Shown here piece after piece: positions 52,811 through 61,982 of a DNA stretch of 64,000 nucleotides; the first letter of the stretch is position 1, and each line of letters starts with the position of its first letter. Source of the DNA: Clostridium zeae (GTDB taxonomy: Bacteria; Bacillota; Clostridia; Clostridiales; Clostridiaceae). Position numbers and translations under genes: made by a program. The stretch covers positions 372,001-436,000 of the forward strand of contig NZ_BMBA01000001.1 of assembly GCF_017312485.1 (NCBI RefSeq). Reading direction: 5' to 3'. The notes beneath the pieces were generated by a model. It saw only the letters and a program-made list of their open reading frames with translations. It was not told the DNA's origin and searched no databases.

Positions 52811-53692
52811 CTAAGTGACCCTATTGAAAATTCCTTTACCTAGTTTATTTATTATATTTGTATACACTTCATATGGAATAGTTAGGTTATTATCTTTCCC
52901 ACTTCCGATTTTTATATCAGGTCTATTTTTACCGTGATAATCTGTACCACCAGAAATCATTAAATTATATTTATTAATTAGGTAATCTAAAAATTTATAA
53001 TCTTCTTCACCGTGGGAAGGATAGTATCTTTCGAGCCCATCTAGTCCCAAACTAACTAAGTAACTTATTTCTTCTTCTATCTGTTCATTATAGAGTCCTG
53101 CAAAGCCCATATGTTTATTATAATGTGCTAAGAAAGATAAGCCCCCAGCTTCTTTTATCACTCTAATAGCATCTTCCACTTTAAATAATTCTTTTTCACC
53201 GTATGGAATTGGATCTAAATACTTATCCCAAATTCCTTGAGCAGTTTCACATATTTTGTTTTCAACAAAGTACTTATATATATCATATCTATCTAAATAC
53301 TTTCTAAACGACTTCTCTTTTAATTGATTTATATCAATATCTATTCCTTGTTCTTTTATTATTGATAAAATAGCACCTACACTTTCATGTCTAGCTTCTT
53401 TCATTTCATTATAAGCCTTCAAGAATTGTGCATTATCTAAATCAATTCCTATCCCTAAAATATGAATAATTCTTCCATCTTTATATAGTGCACTTATCTC
53501 TATGCCATTTAGAAATTCTATATTATTTTCCTTAGTCAGCCTCGAAACCTCATAAATTCCTTCTATATTATCATGATCTGTAAGAGCTATTGCTTTTACC
53601 TCTCCTGCCACAGCATCATCAATCAGCTCTTTTGGAGTACTTCCTCCATCAGAAAAAATTGTATGTGTATGAAAATCAACTTTATAATCCAT
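52811..53692 (-). CDS. PHP-domain phosphoesterase
   Basis: 293 residues. Metal-binding motifs of the PHP fold: DFHTHTIFSDG (first two His), ALTDHDNIEG, FLNGIEISA, LAHYNKHMG and GGTDYHGKNRPD near the end. The closest class is the 3',5'-nucleoside bisphosphate phosphatase/RNase AM-like (YciV) group, which removes 5' or 3' phosphates from pAp or short RNA. AAGGAG precedes the ATG. It is single-gene and followed by a possible fragment. Confidence 0.88.
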   Translation of the reverse strand: MDYKVDFHTHTIFSDGGSTPKELIDDAVAGEVKAIALTDHDNIEGIYEVSRLTKENNIEFLNGIEISALYKDGRIIHILGIGIDLDNAQFLKAYNEMKEARHESVGAILSIIKEQGIDIDINQLKEKSFRKYLDRYDIYKYFVENKICETAQGIWDKYLDPIPYGEKELFKVEDAIRVIKEAGGLSFLAHYNKHMGFAGLYNEQIEEEISYLVSLGLDGLERYYPSHGEEDYKFLDYLINKYNLMISGGTDYHGKNRPDIKIGSGKDNNLTIPYEVYTNIINKLGKGIFNRVT

Positions 53693-53850
53693 ATTAACTC
53701 CTTCATACCAATCTAAAGTTGTACCACTGAGATCTAAAATCTATTTTCAAAACTTCTTCTAATTCTAAGCTCATAATTCAAAAATACAAATCCTATTACA
53801 AAGTAGTACATAAGTTTATTTAACATTATAAGTTATATTTTATCATTAAA

Positions 53851-54444
53851 TTAAACATATATCTCCAAACCAAAATATCTTTTATTATCATTATCAATAA
53901 ACTTAAAATTGCCGTTATAGAGGATTGTTCCTGCATATTTCCCTTTTGTTATAACTATAAAATTCTTCAAATTATGATCTTGTGATTTCAAACTGAATTG
54001 AAGAGTTTTAAGTTCTTTTTGATAAATATCTGTTCTAAATCTCATTATTCCTAGCTCTGAAATTTCTTCAGCATCTATCATATGATTATTATTCATATCT
54101 GCAATTTTAATCAAGGTTGCTGATAAATCCTTTGTGATTTCTTTAGAATTTATTAACTTTCCATCGGTACCAAATTGATTTACATCTAGATATTTATTAT
54201 ATGTTCTCTCTGTTTCTATTACATTAGCAGCTTCACTGAGCATAGTAATATCGTTTTTAAAATCTGCAACAAAAAAACTGCTATTGTTCCTATATTCCAA
54301 TGACTTAGTAAGATTTCTAATGAATACACCGCAAATAATAAATAATAACAATAGAATTAGTACTTTCATCAAATTAATCTTTTTATTAAATTTCATTTCG
54401 GCCCTTGAATTGCAACTATAAGCTAGTAAGTTTTTAGTATACAT
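53851..54444 (-). CDS. Membrane-tethered protein with EF-hand/dockerin-like loop
   Basis: 197 residues. One N-terminal hydrophobic helix (VLILLLLFIICGVFI) leaves the rest outside the cell. The segment IADMNNNHMIDAEEISELG is a D-x-N-x-N-x-x-I-D-x-x-E calcium loop as in EF-hand and dockerin domains. I do not recognise the rest. Two starts are possible (ATG at 54444 and ATG at 54396); both have weak sites. No partner is adjacent. Confidence 0.6.
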   Translation of the reverse strand: MYTKNLLAYSCNSRAEMKFNKKINLMKVLILLLLFIICGVFIRNLTKSLEYRNNSSFFVADFKNDITMLSEAANVIETERTYNKYLDVNQFGTDGKLINSKEITKDLSATLIKIADMNNNHMIDAEEISELGIMRFRTDIYQKELKTLQFSLKSQDHNLKNFIVITKGKYAGTILYNGNFKFIDNDNKRYFGLEIYV

Positions 54445-54561
54445 TCCTTCACCTATCCTTTAGAATTTTTTTTTATATCCTAAAGATACTAAAGAATTAT
54501 TAAATATAGCTTATAGCGTTGTAAAATACAAGTTAAACTTTTAAATAATTAATATAAGATT

Positions 54562-55416
54562 TTATATAAACTTCCACCATCCATCTGGATTTACTCCATC
54601 ACTTTGAGCTCTCATGCATCTTTTAATAAAATTAACAAGTGCATCTTTTTCCAAAGGCATTCCATAATAAACTCTCTCTGCAGCTCTTATGACCAGCCAT
54701 TTTGAGAATTCACTATAATCTATTGCTTGAATTTTTTCTAAAGCAGATATATATTTACCTGAAATAATACTTCCTGAAATACCCATAAGATAATTCTGAA
54801 ATTTACTTATTCCCGGAATTTTAGGTGTATTTCTTAAAATTAGATAAGTATGAGCTATATCTGAAAGCTTTCTACCATAAGTCGCGCCAAACCAGTCAAT
54901 TATATAATATTTGTTATCTACAATCATAATATTTCCTGGATGAAAATCTCCATGACAAACATCATTTCCTTTTGGTAAATCAGCCAAAATATCAAGCACA
55001 AATTTCTTCACATCGTCCTCCAACATTTCTGCTTTTGGTATTAGGTATGATGCTCTATCATTTATTAGAATAAGTCCCAATCCTTCAACAGAACTTGTTA
55101 TGTCTACATGAAGATTAGCTAACTTTTCAGCATACTTGAAAAGCTGAAGAGGATTTTTCTTTATGTGATCCAGCATTGTATCTCCTTTAAGCCTCTCCAT
55201 AATTATTGACGGTCTTCCATTTATTTTTGTATATTCATATACTGTAGGTACAGCCTTATTTTTCTTTTTCAACGCTTGCATAGTTTCCATTTCAGCTTTA
55301 AGATATTCCTCATCTTCCACATTTCGTAATACTCTTATAACTTTATCATTATCTAGTTCATAAATCTCTGCTTGCCCACCTTGAGCGAGCAACTTAATTT
55401 CATTCAACTCTATCAT
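54562..55416 (-). CDS. APH/choline-kinase-like phosphotransferase
   Basis: About 284 residues. The kinase-like fold has a Gly-rich start AQGGQAEIYEL, the catalytic loop VCHGDFHPGNIMI and the Asp of IIDWFGATYG. This is the broad family that includes aminoglycoside and choline kinases; the substrate is not assignable and resistance should not be assumed. The start is uncertain (ATG at 55416 or TTG at 55437). It lies 60 bases after a TetR gene on the same strand, a likely operon. Confidence 0.82.
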   Translation of the reverse strand: MIELNEIKLLAQGGQAEIYELDNDKVIRVLRNVEDEEYLKAEMETMQALKKKNKAVPTVYEYTKINGRPSIIMERLKGDTMLDHIKKNPLQLFKYAEKLANLHVDITSSVEGLGLILINDRASYLIPKAEMLEDDVKKFVLDILADLPKGNDVCHGDFHPGNIMIVDNKYYIIDWFGATYGRKLSDIAHTYLILRNTPKIPGISKFQNYLMGISGSIISGKYISALEKIQAIDYSEFSKWLVIRAAERVYYGMPLEKDALVNFIKRCMRAQSDGVNPDGWWKFI

Positions 55417-55476
55417 AATAAGATTTAATAAGTACAACTGAATATACCTACTAAAAATTCACCTCCAATATATTTA

Positions 55477-56172
55477 TTATCTAAACCTAATTATCTCGTC
55501 AGCCACCTTATCCAATTCTAAAAACATACTTCCAATGGTTCTTTTTATATCTTCCTTAGAGAATTCAATCTTTAAAGACTGAAGAGAAGAAACCGCTAAA
55601 GGATACCCATATTCTTTAAAATCAGTTTTATCATCAGTTCTTAACCAATAGCTAATAGCATAGTTAAAAGAACCTTCATGTACTATAGCAGCTACCTTAA
55701 CATCTGGAACATCAATTATTCCTTTAGCTTTCAAATGCTTTAAGATTTCCTCCATTTCTTCACAAGATTTCATCACAAGTTCTTGATATCTTTGTTCAAA
55801 TCGAGAATTTATTCTCAAAGCTTCTACAAGCAAAATTTTTGCAAGTTGCCTATACTTTTGATAGGTCCACATACTGGCTGCTACTACATTAGCAAACCTC
55901 TCAGCAGCTACTGAAACTTCCTTTTTCATAGCATAATTTTTTATATTACTTATTATTTGCTCCATTTGAGTGTATAGTTCTTCAAATAATTCTTCCTTGT
56001 TTCTAAAATACAAATAAAAGGTTCCTACAGAAACTTCAGCTGTATTTGCTATATCTTTTATTGAAGTATTGTTATATCCTTTTTCCGCAAAGACTTTAGC
56101 TGCAGTTTCAAAAATTAAATTTCTTTTCTCATCTTTACGTAATTCTGTTTTATCTGATTTTTTGTATACCAT
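55477..56172 (-). CDS. TetR-family transcriptional regulator
   Basis: 231 residues. The HTH is RNLIFETAAKVFAEKGYNNTSIKDIANTAEVSVGTFYLYFRNKEELF (residues about 18-65), followed by a longer-than-usual helical domain. GGAGAT precedes the ATG. It is the upstream gene of a pair with the phosphotransferase, which it may control; the inducer is unknown. A TTGTTCAGTT-like region lies upstream. Confidence 0.87.
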   Translation of the reverse strand: MVYKKSDKTELRKDEKRNLIFETAAKVFAEKGYNNTSIKDIANTAEVSVGTFYLYFRNKEELFEELYTQMEQIISNIKNYAMKKEVSVAAERFANVVAASMWTYQKYRQLAKILLVEALRINSRFEQRYQELVMKSCEEMEEILKHLKAKGIIDVPDVKVAAIVHEGSFNYAISYWLRTDDKTDFKEYGYPLAVSSLQSLKIEFSKEDIKRTIGSMFLELDKVADEIIRFR

Positions 56173-56472
56173 AATAAAATCTCCTCTATGAAAAATTGTT
56201 CAGTTCAGCTAGCATTAAATTTTTACAATTCACCACATTTGAAAAACTGAATTCAAATTCATTTCTTGAATTAAGAATATTCTTATTACCACCATTTGTC
56301 AATAACTATATAATATAATTAATTAAAATCTTAATAGTTACGTTTATATTTAAACCTATAGTTTATAAACTTTAGAGACTTCAACTAAAACTACATAAAA
56401 AGTTATTCTAATCATTTGAAATCGCTAATTTTAGCTAACATTAAAATTTTATATTTTCCTTATACGGTAAAA

Positions 56473-56497
56473 AAAGAACCCCAAAATAGGGTTCTTT
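56473..56497 (-). terminator. Terminator of the MetRS-like gene
   Basis: AAAGAACCC pairs with GGGTTCTTT, with a T run on the minus strand. The rest of 56173-56560 is AT-rich and empty. Confidence 0.8.
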
Positions 56498-56560
56498 CTA
56501 AAATATTATTTAAATCAATACTTTTTTCAATTTCAGCTTAGTTCTAATTATTTAGTAATG

Positions 56561-58567
56561 TTAACCAGAGATTTGACTTTCATGTTTTGCAAAGAAATCT
56601 ATTCTTGGTTCCAAGTATTTTAATTTATGATTAGATTGATCACCTAAAAGATCATAAATTGGTTTAAAAATATAATCCCAACTCCAAAGCTTTTCATCTA
56701 CATTTAAATAGTCTCTTACCATCTCACAGCCATTTGGCGCAATAGGATGTATTAAGGTTATTACTGTTCTTACAGCATGGAATGAATCTATAAGCACTTG
56801 TCTCCTTAATTCATTATCTTCTTTACTTTCAGCTTGCTTCATATTATTTACCCAATATTTATTCATATTTCTAATATAGCTATCCAAAACATAAGTTACA
56901 ATATGAAACTCGTGATTGTACATGTGCTTCTCATAAGTTAAAATAGCTTCGTTTGATTCATCTAGAATTTCCTTACTTATTTCTCCTACTGGTATAGTTC
57001 CATCAAAATACTTTTGTGCTGTATAGAAACAAGAACGAACAAGTCTATTAAACACATTTGTAAGCAGATTACCGTCTTTCAAGACAGTGTCTGGTCCTTG
57101 TTTATCCTTCTCGTCCATAAAGGCTTGTGGTGCAAAGCTTACACTCTTTTTAACTAAACCAAGACTCAAAAAATGCATACGTAATTGCTCGGCAGTATAG
57201 TATTCTAATAGTTCCCTTGCCATTGGTGGTTTTATAGAGCCACTGCTGCTAGCTTTTTTATCCATGAAAAGTAAATGATTATTGGCGATTAGATGAGGAA
57301 GGTTAACATTTTCCCAGTCTACTTTATCATCTTTATCTATTCCTAATAGTGCCATAAACATTGCCATCTCTGCAACTCCATAGAAATAAATATTATCTTC
57401 ACCGATAAATTGATATACTTTCGAATCTTTCCCAGTCCAAAATTCTTTCCATGCTTCTGAATCTTTACCGATGTTTTCTAAATAAGCTTTAGTAAAAGAT
57501 ACTGGAGCCCAAAGAGATTCAGGCCAAACCCAGAAAGTTAAATCCTTAAGCTCTTCTTTTTCAGGAACTTCTATTCCCCACTCAACATTACCTGACAATC
57601 TAAAAGGCACTAAAGTCTTACCAGTTCTAAAACGGATACCCATCTTATCAAAAACTTCTCTCGCTTTATCTCTATCATCTAGATTTTCAAATACGAAAGA
57701 AACAGATGGCTTCTTTGGTTCGTCTATAATTGTGTGTTTTGGTAATTTTGCTTCTAGATCTGTTACTTCTTCTAATTGCTTACGCTTAACATAAATAATT
57801 GGTGGTTTTAAAAATTCTTCAATAGTATTTAATAAATACTTACGCCAATTAGAACTTTTTCTTAAATGCTCTACATCTTCGCTAAGAAGCTTATTATATT
57901 CATCTAATTTAAAATACCAATTTGTAACATCCCTTAATTCTGGCGTTTTTCCTGACAAAGTACTTTTAGGATCAATTAGCTCAATTGGCATAAATTGATG
58001 TCCTAAATCACACTCATCAGCATAAGCTTTTTCAGATGTACATCCTTCAATTGGACATTTACCTATTACTTGACGACCATTTAAAAGCACTTTCTTATCT
58101 GGATCATAAAACTGTGGAGATGATAATTTTTTTAAATATCCACCTTCATATAATCTATTAAATACACTAGCAGAAACTTCTTTGTGTATTTCTCCAGCTC
58201 TATCCAGCGCTGATGCAGCATAAAGATTTAATTCCATTTCATATTTGTTAAGCACTTCTTTTTGCTTTTCATGATTCTCACGAACATAATCTTCAATGGT
58301 TCCTTTATAATTGTTTTCATCTACCATTTTTCTATAACTTGCAGAAATAGGTGATCCATAGCAATCTGTTCCTGATACAAAAATAACATTTTCTTTCCCA
58401 ATTCTATCTCTTAAAAATCTTGCAAAGGTATCTGCATGAACAAACACTCCACCAACGTGTCCAAAGTGTAGCTCTTTATTTCCATAAGGCATACCTGAAG
58501 TTATAACGGCTTTCTTAGGAAATACCGGACGTTCTATTTTTCTTTTTTCTATCTTTCTTTCTTCCAT
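56561..58567 (-). CDS. metG: Class I aminoacyl-tRNA synthetase, methionyl type (divergent)
   Basis: About 668 residues. Numbering here is from an in-frame GTG at 58576; I use the ATG three codons later because AAGGAG lies correctly before it. The HIGH motif is HFGH at 37-40. The zinc knuckle is Cys174, Cys179, Cys189 and His193, not the four-Cys version. The KMSKS position reads KASSS (441-445), which lacks the second Lys. Residues about 260-330 (IYVKRKQLEEVTDLE to LVPFRLSG) look like an insert absent from ordinary MetRS. The C-terminal helical anticodon domain is present. It may be a true MetRS or a paralogue; I cannot tell. Confidence 0.78.
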   Translation of the reverse strand: MEERKIEKRKIERPVFPKKAVITSGMPYGNKELHFGHVGGVFVHADTFARFLRDRIGKENVIFVSGTDCYGSPISASYRKMVDENNYKGTIEDYVRENHEKQKEVLNKYEMELNLYAASALDRAGEIHKEVSASVFNRLYEGGYLKKLSSPQFYDPDKKVLLNGRQVIGKCPIEGCTSEKAYADECDLGHQFMPIELIDPKSTLSGKTPELRDVTNWYFKLDEYNKLLSEDVEHLRKSSNWRKYLLNTIEEFLKPPIIYVKRKQLEEVTDLEAKLPKHTIIDEPKKPSVSFVFENLDDRDKAREVFDKMGIRFRTGKTLVPFRLSGNVEWGIEVPEKEELKDLTFWVWPESLWAPVSFTKAYLENIGKDSEAWKEFWTGKDSKVYQFIGEDNIYFYGVAEMAMFMALLGIDKDDKVDWENVNLPHLIANNHLLFMDKKASSSGSIKPPMARELLEYYTAEQLRMHFLSLGLVKKSVSFAPQAFMDEKDKQGPDTVLKDGNLLTNVFNRLVRSCFYTAQKYFDGTIPVGEISKEILDESNEAILTYEKHMYNHEFHIVTYVLDSYIRNMNKYWVNNMKQAESKEDNELRRQVLIDSFHAVRTVITLIHPIAPNGCEMVRDYLNVDEKLWSWDYIFKPIYDLLGDQSNHKLKYLEPRIDFFAKHESQISG

Positions 58568-58785
58568 TTTGTACACTCCTTAAATGTAATAATATCTGCT
58601 TAATAATCTATTTAAATCTATCAAAATAAAAGTCAATAATTAAATTACTATTATATAGTATATATGAGCCCAAATTTCACTACATAATCAATTTTAAGTT
58701 TATCATCATCCAACCAACTGATACTAATTTCAAAATAATATATTACTTAAGTTATCCAAAACTAACTTTTTTTATTTTAAGCCCT

Positions 58786-58810
58786 TAAAAAAGTCGCTGA
58801 AGCGACCTTC
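58786..58810 (-). terminator. Intrinsic terminator between the T-box and the MetRS-like gene
   Basis: GTCGCT pairs with AGCGAC (58793-58806) and is followed on the minus strand by TTTTTTAAGGG. It lies upstream of the synthetase gene and downstream of the T-box. Confidence 0.8.
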
Positions 58811-58826
58811 TTCAGTGGTTTTTTTC

Positions 58827-58975
58827 CGCATCTGCCTTTCCGAATGTATATGGGGAAACTTACAGGCGAATACGATTTGTTTTTTTACTGTTTAGTCTAG
58901 ATAGCTGCTTTACCCCATTAATATTACTAGGTTTAGCTTTTAAAAAATTATATAATTTCTTAGACAGTAAAAAAG
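58827..58975 (-). repeat. Dispersed ~145 nt element, copy 2
   Basis: Aligned with 11369-11490 over its whole length. TTTTTTTACTGT (58879-58890) and ACAGTAAAAAA (58964-58974) are inverted repeats. It lies between the T-box terminator and an intrinsic terminator. Confidence 0.6.
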
Positions 58976-59245
58976 GGTATAAAAAAACACCTCCTACAAT
59001 AATCTGTAGGGGCGAATCAATCGCGGTACCACCCTGCTTCATTAACATGTTACCATGCCAATCTTATCAAGTACTAACTCATACTCTAGTTCTGTAACGT
59101 GAACAAACGTCATAGTATCACCTATTCCTCTGAATAAGATCCGTATGAAGCTCCAAGCCTTGTTTCATTAAAATTTCCACTGTTCCGTCTCAGCAAAAGG
59201 AACTCTCTGTAAGTTTCAAAAATAATTACTCTTCTCTTCACTGCC
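58976..59245 (-). promoter_or_regulatory. T-box leader, not adjacent to a gene
   Basis: On the minus strand the core GGGTGGTACCGCG (59022-59034) and terminator hairpin CCTACA/TGTAGG (58993-59010) with T run are clear. Stem I has AGAGAG and AGTA..GAA loop-E elements. By register with the serS leader the specifier is near ACA (or AAC/CAA) and no ATG is in place, so it does not look methionine-specific. The next gene (MetRS-like) starts 410 bases on, behind a terminator. Confidence 0.88.
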
Positions 59246-59447
59246 TTTATTTTCTTAATATATAAAATCTTAATATTTTTGTCAAGATAATTATAGAATA
59301 TTTATTAAACTTTATCATTAACTATATGTATAAATATACTTATTTCACATTAAACTTATGGATTTATTTGAAGTATATAATATTATTTTACAGCACTCTA
59401 TTTTATATTCAATATATATGATTTCAGTTCAATTTATATTTGTATTT

Positions 59448-59479
59448 GGCACTGTTAAAGCACCGTGTTGAACATAGCC
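59448..59479 (-). repeat. Dispersed repeat, minus-strand copy
   Basis: GGCACTGTTAAAGCACCGTG then TTGAACATAGCC is the reverse complement of the family at 37983 and 39426. Confidence 0.55.
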
Positions 59480-59496
59480 TTATTTTATATAAAACA

Positions 59497-59548
59497 AAAC
59501 ATATGCATAGAGTTTAGAAAGCAACATCTACCTATGCATATGTTTTTA
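59497..59548 (-). terminator. Terminator of the AIM24 gene
   Basis: AAAACATATGCATAG pairs with CTATGCATATGTTTT and is followed on the minus strand by GTTTTATAT. Confidence 0.8.
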
Positions 59549-59626
59549 ATGATATAAATATCTATTATATTATTCAATTTAAGTTATGCTTATTCTATTA
59601 ACAGACTGTTTTAAAACTTCCACCAA

Positions 59627-60382
59627 TTATTGAATAGGCGCCATAAGCATCCTACCTGTTCCACGATATACATTTACTAATCCCTCGCCAGAAACTGCAG
59701 AACCAATCAAGCTTTTACTTGACTTTTCAACTCGAAAATCTAATGTATCTGACCATGCAATTGCATAGTTTCCATCAATTCTAACTTCATCATTTTCAAG
59801 AACAAACTCTATAAGTTCAGCTCTTGGTACAGGGCTCTCTAGTACAGCAACTCCTTGACCTCTTAGACATAAATTAAATAACCCTTCTTTTCCGAGCATC
59901 GCTGAAGACAGATTTGTTCTTGCTACTACTTTTTGCTGAACTCTTGATTCACAAGCAAGGAATAACCCATCATCCAACACAATCCCACCCCAATCTGACA
60001 CCTCTTCAAGTAGTATATGTTTATAGGTTGGTTCCAGCATTAATAAACCATTACCTTGATATTTAGGCTTAATTGCAGATTCTTTTGTTACCTTAGAAGA
60101 CAAAGCCTTACCAAATAAATCTCCAAGCCCCTTAACATCAGCAGCCATAGTTACAGCTCCAGATGTCCATTGCATTGCTCCAGAACTTATTGTATATGCA
60201 TTACCTTTTAGTTCAATCAGAACTTGTCGCTTTCTAATATTCATTTCAGAAGCAAAGTAAGCAGCCATTGCAGTAGCAGCGTTTACACTTAGGTCCTTTT
60301 TGTACTCAAGTACTTTTACATCTCCTCTTTCCTCAATAACCTCAATATTTTTATTCTCATAAATATTTTTACACGTTACCAT
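59627..60382 (-). CDS. AIM24-family protein
   Basis: 251 residues of beta-rich sequence matching the AIM24/DUF124 fold. Recognisable segments are RQVLIELKGNAYTISSGAMQWTSGAV, the GNGLLMLEPTYKHILLEEV strand pair, and AYAIAWSDTLDFRVEKS near the end, followed by GEGLVNVYRGTGRMLMAP. The bacterial role is unknown; the yeast homologue is mitochondrial. GGGGAG precedes the ATG. Divergent from the aldo/keto reductase. Confidence 0.88.
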   Translation of the reverse strand: MVTCKNIYENKNIEVIEERGDVKVLEYKKDLSVNAATAMAAYFASEMNIRKRQVLIELKGNAYTISSGAMQWTSGAVTMAADVKGLGDLFGKALSSKVTKESAIKPKYQGNGLLMLEPTYKHILLEEVSDWGGIVLDDGLFLACESRVQQKVVARTNLSSAMLGKEGLFNLCLRGQGVAVLESPVPRAELIEFVLENDEVRIDGNYAIAWSDTLDFRVEKSSKSLIGSAVSGEGLVNVYRGTGRMLMAPIQ

Positions 60383-60645
60383 TTATAATTCTCCCCTAAA
60401 TAAAAATTTAGATTTTAATAAATTGTTACACTTACAGTAAAATTTTTATATTGTATAAACAATGTAAATTCAATTTAGCTAACTTTTCTTTTTACGTTAT
60501 GGTTTTTAAAATTTTATTGACTTACAGTAAACTATAAGGTGTACAATTTATGTATATTCTTTTCGCGTATTATAAATTAATAAAAATATAAAATTAAATC
60601 AGAGTGTTTAAAAATACTATATAAAGATTGGAGTGTATATTAAAA

Positions 60646-61497
60646 ATGAATTCTTTGAAAGATTGTTATAAGTTATCTAACGGGGTTGAAATTCCATGCG
60701 TAGGACTAGGTACATGGCAAGCAGAAAATGGTAAAATTGCTATATCTTCTGTAAGAGATGCTCTCTCAGCTGGATATCGCCATATTGACACTGCTGCAGG
60801 ATATAAAAATGAAGAAAGTGTTGGTATAGCAGTAAAGGAAAGTGGAATTCCAAGAGAAGATATCTTCATTACTAGTAAACTTCACAATAATGAGCACGGT
60901 TACGAAAACACCATGAAAGCTTTTGAAGATACCTTAAAGAAACTTGACACTGATTATCTTGATCTTTATCTAATTCATTGGCCAAATCCTATAAAATATA
61001 GAGACTGTTGGGAAGAAGCAAATGCTGGTTCATGGAAGGCATTCGAAGAGCTTTATACAGCTGGGCGTATCCGTTCGATTGGAGTAAGTAACTTCCATTC
61101 TCATCATATTAAAGCCTTACTTAAAACAGCAACTATTGCTCCTATGGTTAATCAGATAAGACTTTGCCCTGGAGATACACAAGATGAACTTGTAGAATAC
61201 TGCAAGTCAAATAATATTCTATTAGAAGCATACAGCCCATTAGGAACTGGTTTGATTTTTGAATCAAAAGAAATGAAAGCTCTAGCAGAAAAATATGAAA
61301 AATCAATTGCACAAATATGCATACGTTGGAGTTTACAAATGGGATTCTTACCACTTCCTAAATCTGTAACAACATCACGTATAGTTGAGAATGTAGATGT
61401 TTTCGATTTTGAGCTTTCACAAGAAGATGTACTGCTTATTACAGATTTAAAAGGTGTTTGTGGATTTTCTAAAGATCCAGATACAATTACATTCTAA
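60646..61497 (+). CDS. Aldo/keto reductase
   Basis: 283 residues. The AKR tetrad is Asp48 and Tyr53 in HIDTAAGYKNE, Lys78 in ITSKLH, and His111 in LIHWPNP. The NADP-site C-terminal segment LPKSVTTSRIVEN is present. The ATG lies 12 bases after GGAG; an in-frame TTG at 60628 has no site. It probably reduces small aldehydes or ketones with NADPH; AKR5-like (2,5-diketo-gluconate reductase) by pattern. Followed by a strong terminator. Confidence 0.92.
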   Translation: MNSLKDCYKLSNGVEIPCVGLGTWQAENGKIAISSVRDALSAGYRHIDTAAGYKNEESVGIAVKESGIPREDIFITSKLHNNEHGYENTMKAFEDTLKKLDTDYLDLYLIHWPNPIKYRDCWEEANAGSWKAFEELYTAGRIRSIGVSNFHSHHIKALLKTATIAPMVNQIRLCPGDTQDELVEYCKSNNILLEAYSPLGTGLIFESKEMKALAEKYEKSIAQICIRWSLQMGFLPLPKSVTTSRIVENVDVFDFELSQEDVLLITDLKGVCGFSKDPDTITF

Positions 61498-61512
61498 AAT
61501 TTTATGACACAA

Positions 61513-61553
61513 CTAAAGGCATACTAGAATTTTCGGTATGCCTTTAGTTGTCT
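61513..61553 (+). terminator. Terminator of the aldo/keto reductase gene
   Basis: ACAACTAAAGGCATAC pairs with GTATGCCTTTAGTTGT, then CTTTC. Confidence 0.85.
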
Positions 61554-61673
61554 TTCTAAGTCAATGTTTATAGATAATCTTTTTATACTATTGTCATATA
61601 GTTTTTATTGTTTTTTAATGATCTCAATCTGATTTTGTTATACGAAGTACATAAATCAGTTATTAAGAATATT

Positions 61674-61865
61674 TCATCTCTCATCAAAATCCTTTTTAAC
61701 TACTGCAAATGAAATTACTACAGCCGAAATAAAAATCGATATCCCTTTTATAACAATCTCCCAAATACTTTTGGTTATAGATGGCATGCCTACTGATAAT
61801 ATTAGCAAAGCTAAGCCCGCTATAAATATTTTTTTCTTTAGTAATTTTTTATTTTTATCTACCAT
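61674..61865 (-). CDS. Small two-helix membrane protein, unknown
   Basis: 63 residues: a Lys-rich start (KNKKLLKKKIF), helix 1 (IAGLALLILSVGMPS), helix 2 (GISIFISAVVISFAVV) and an acidic end. AAAGGA precedes the ATG. No family recognised; it may be a membrane-stress or assembly peptide, which I cannot support. Confidence 0.6.
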   Translation of the reverse strand: MVDKNKKLLKKKIFIAGLALLILSVGMPSITKSIWEIVIKGISIFISAVVISFAVVKKDFDER

Positions 61866-61982
61866 GTTAAAAATCCTTTTATTTCTTTATTTTATTCTTT
61901 ATAAAAGTTAAACCAATATAAACAGCTAAGTAACACGCAATGACTATCTTAATATATTCAATAGTTTATTTATATTTTAGTG

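Noticed and set aside
54562-55416. Calling the phosphotransferase an antibiotic-resistance gene
   Set aside because: Only the broad fold motifs are present; many members phosphorylate choline, homoserine or unknown substrates, so resistance is unsupported.
58860-59048. 62-residue minus-strand ORF downstream of the T-box
   Set aside because: It begins inside the T-box core and runs through the terminator and repeat; composition (many Lys/Asn/Leu) fits chance translation and there is no ribosome site.
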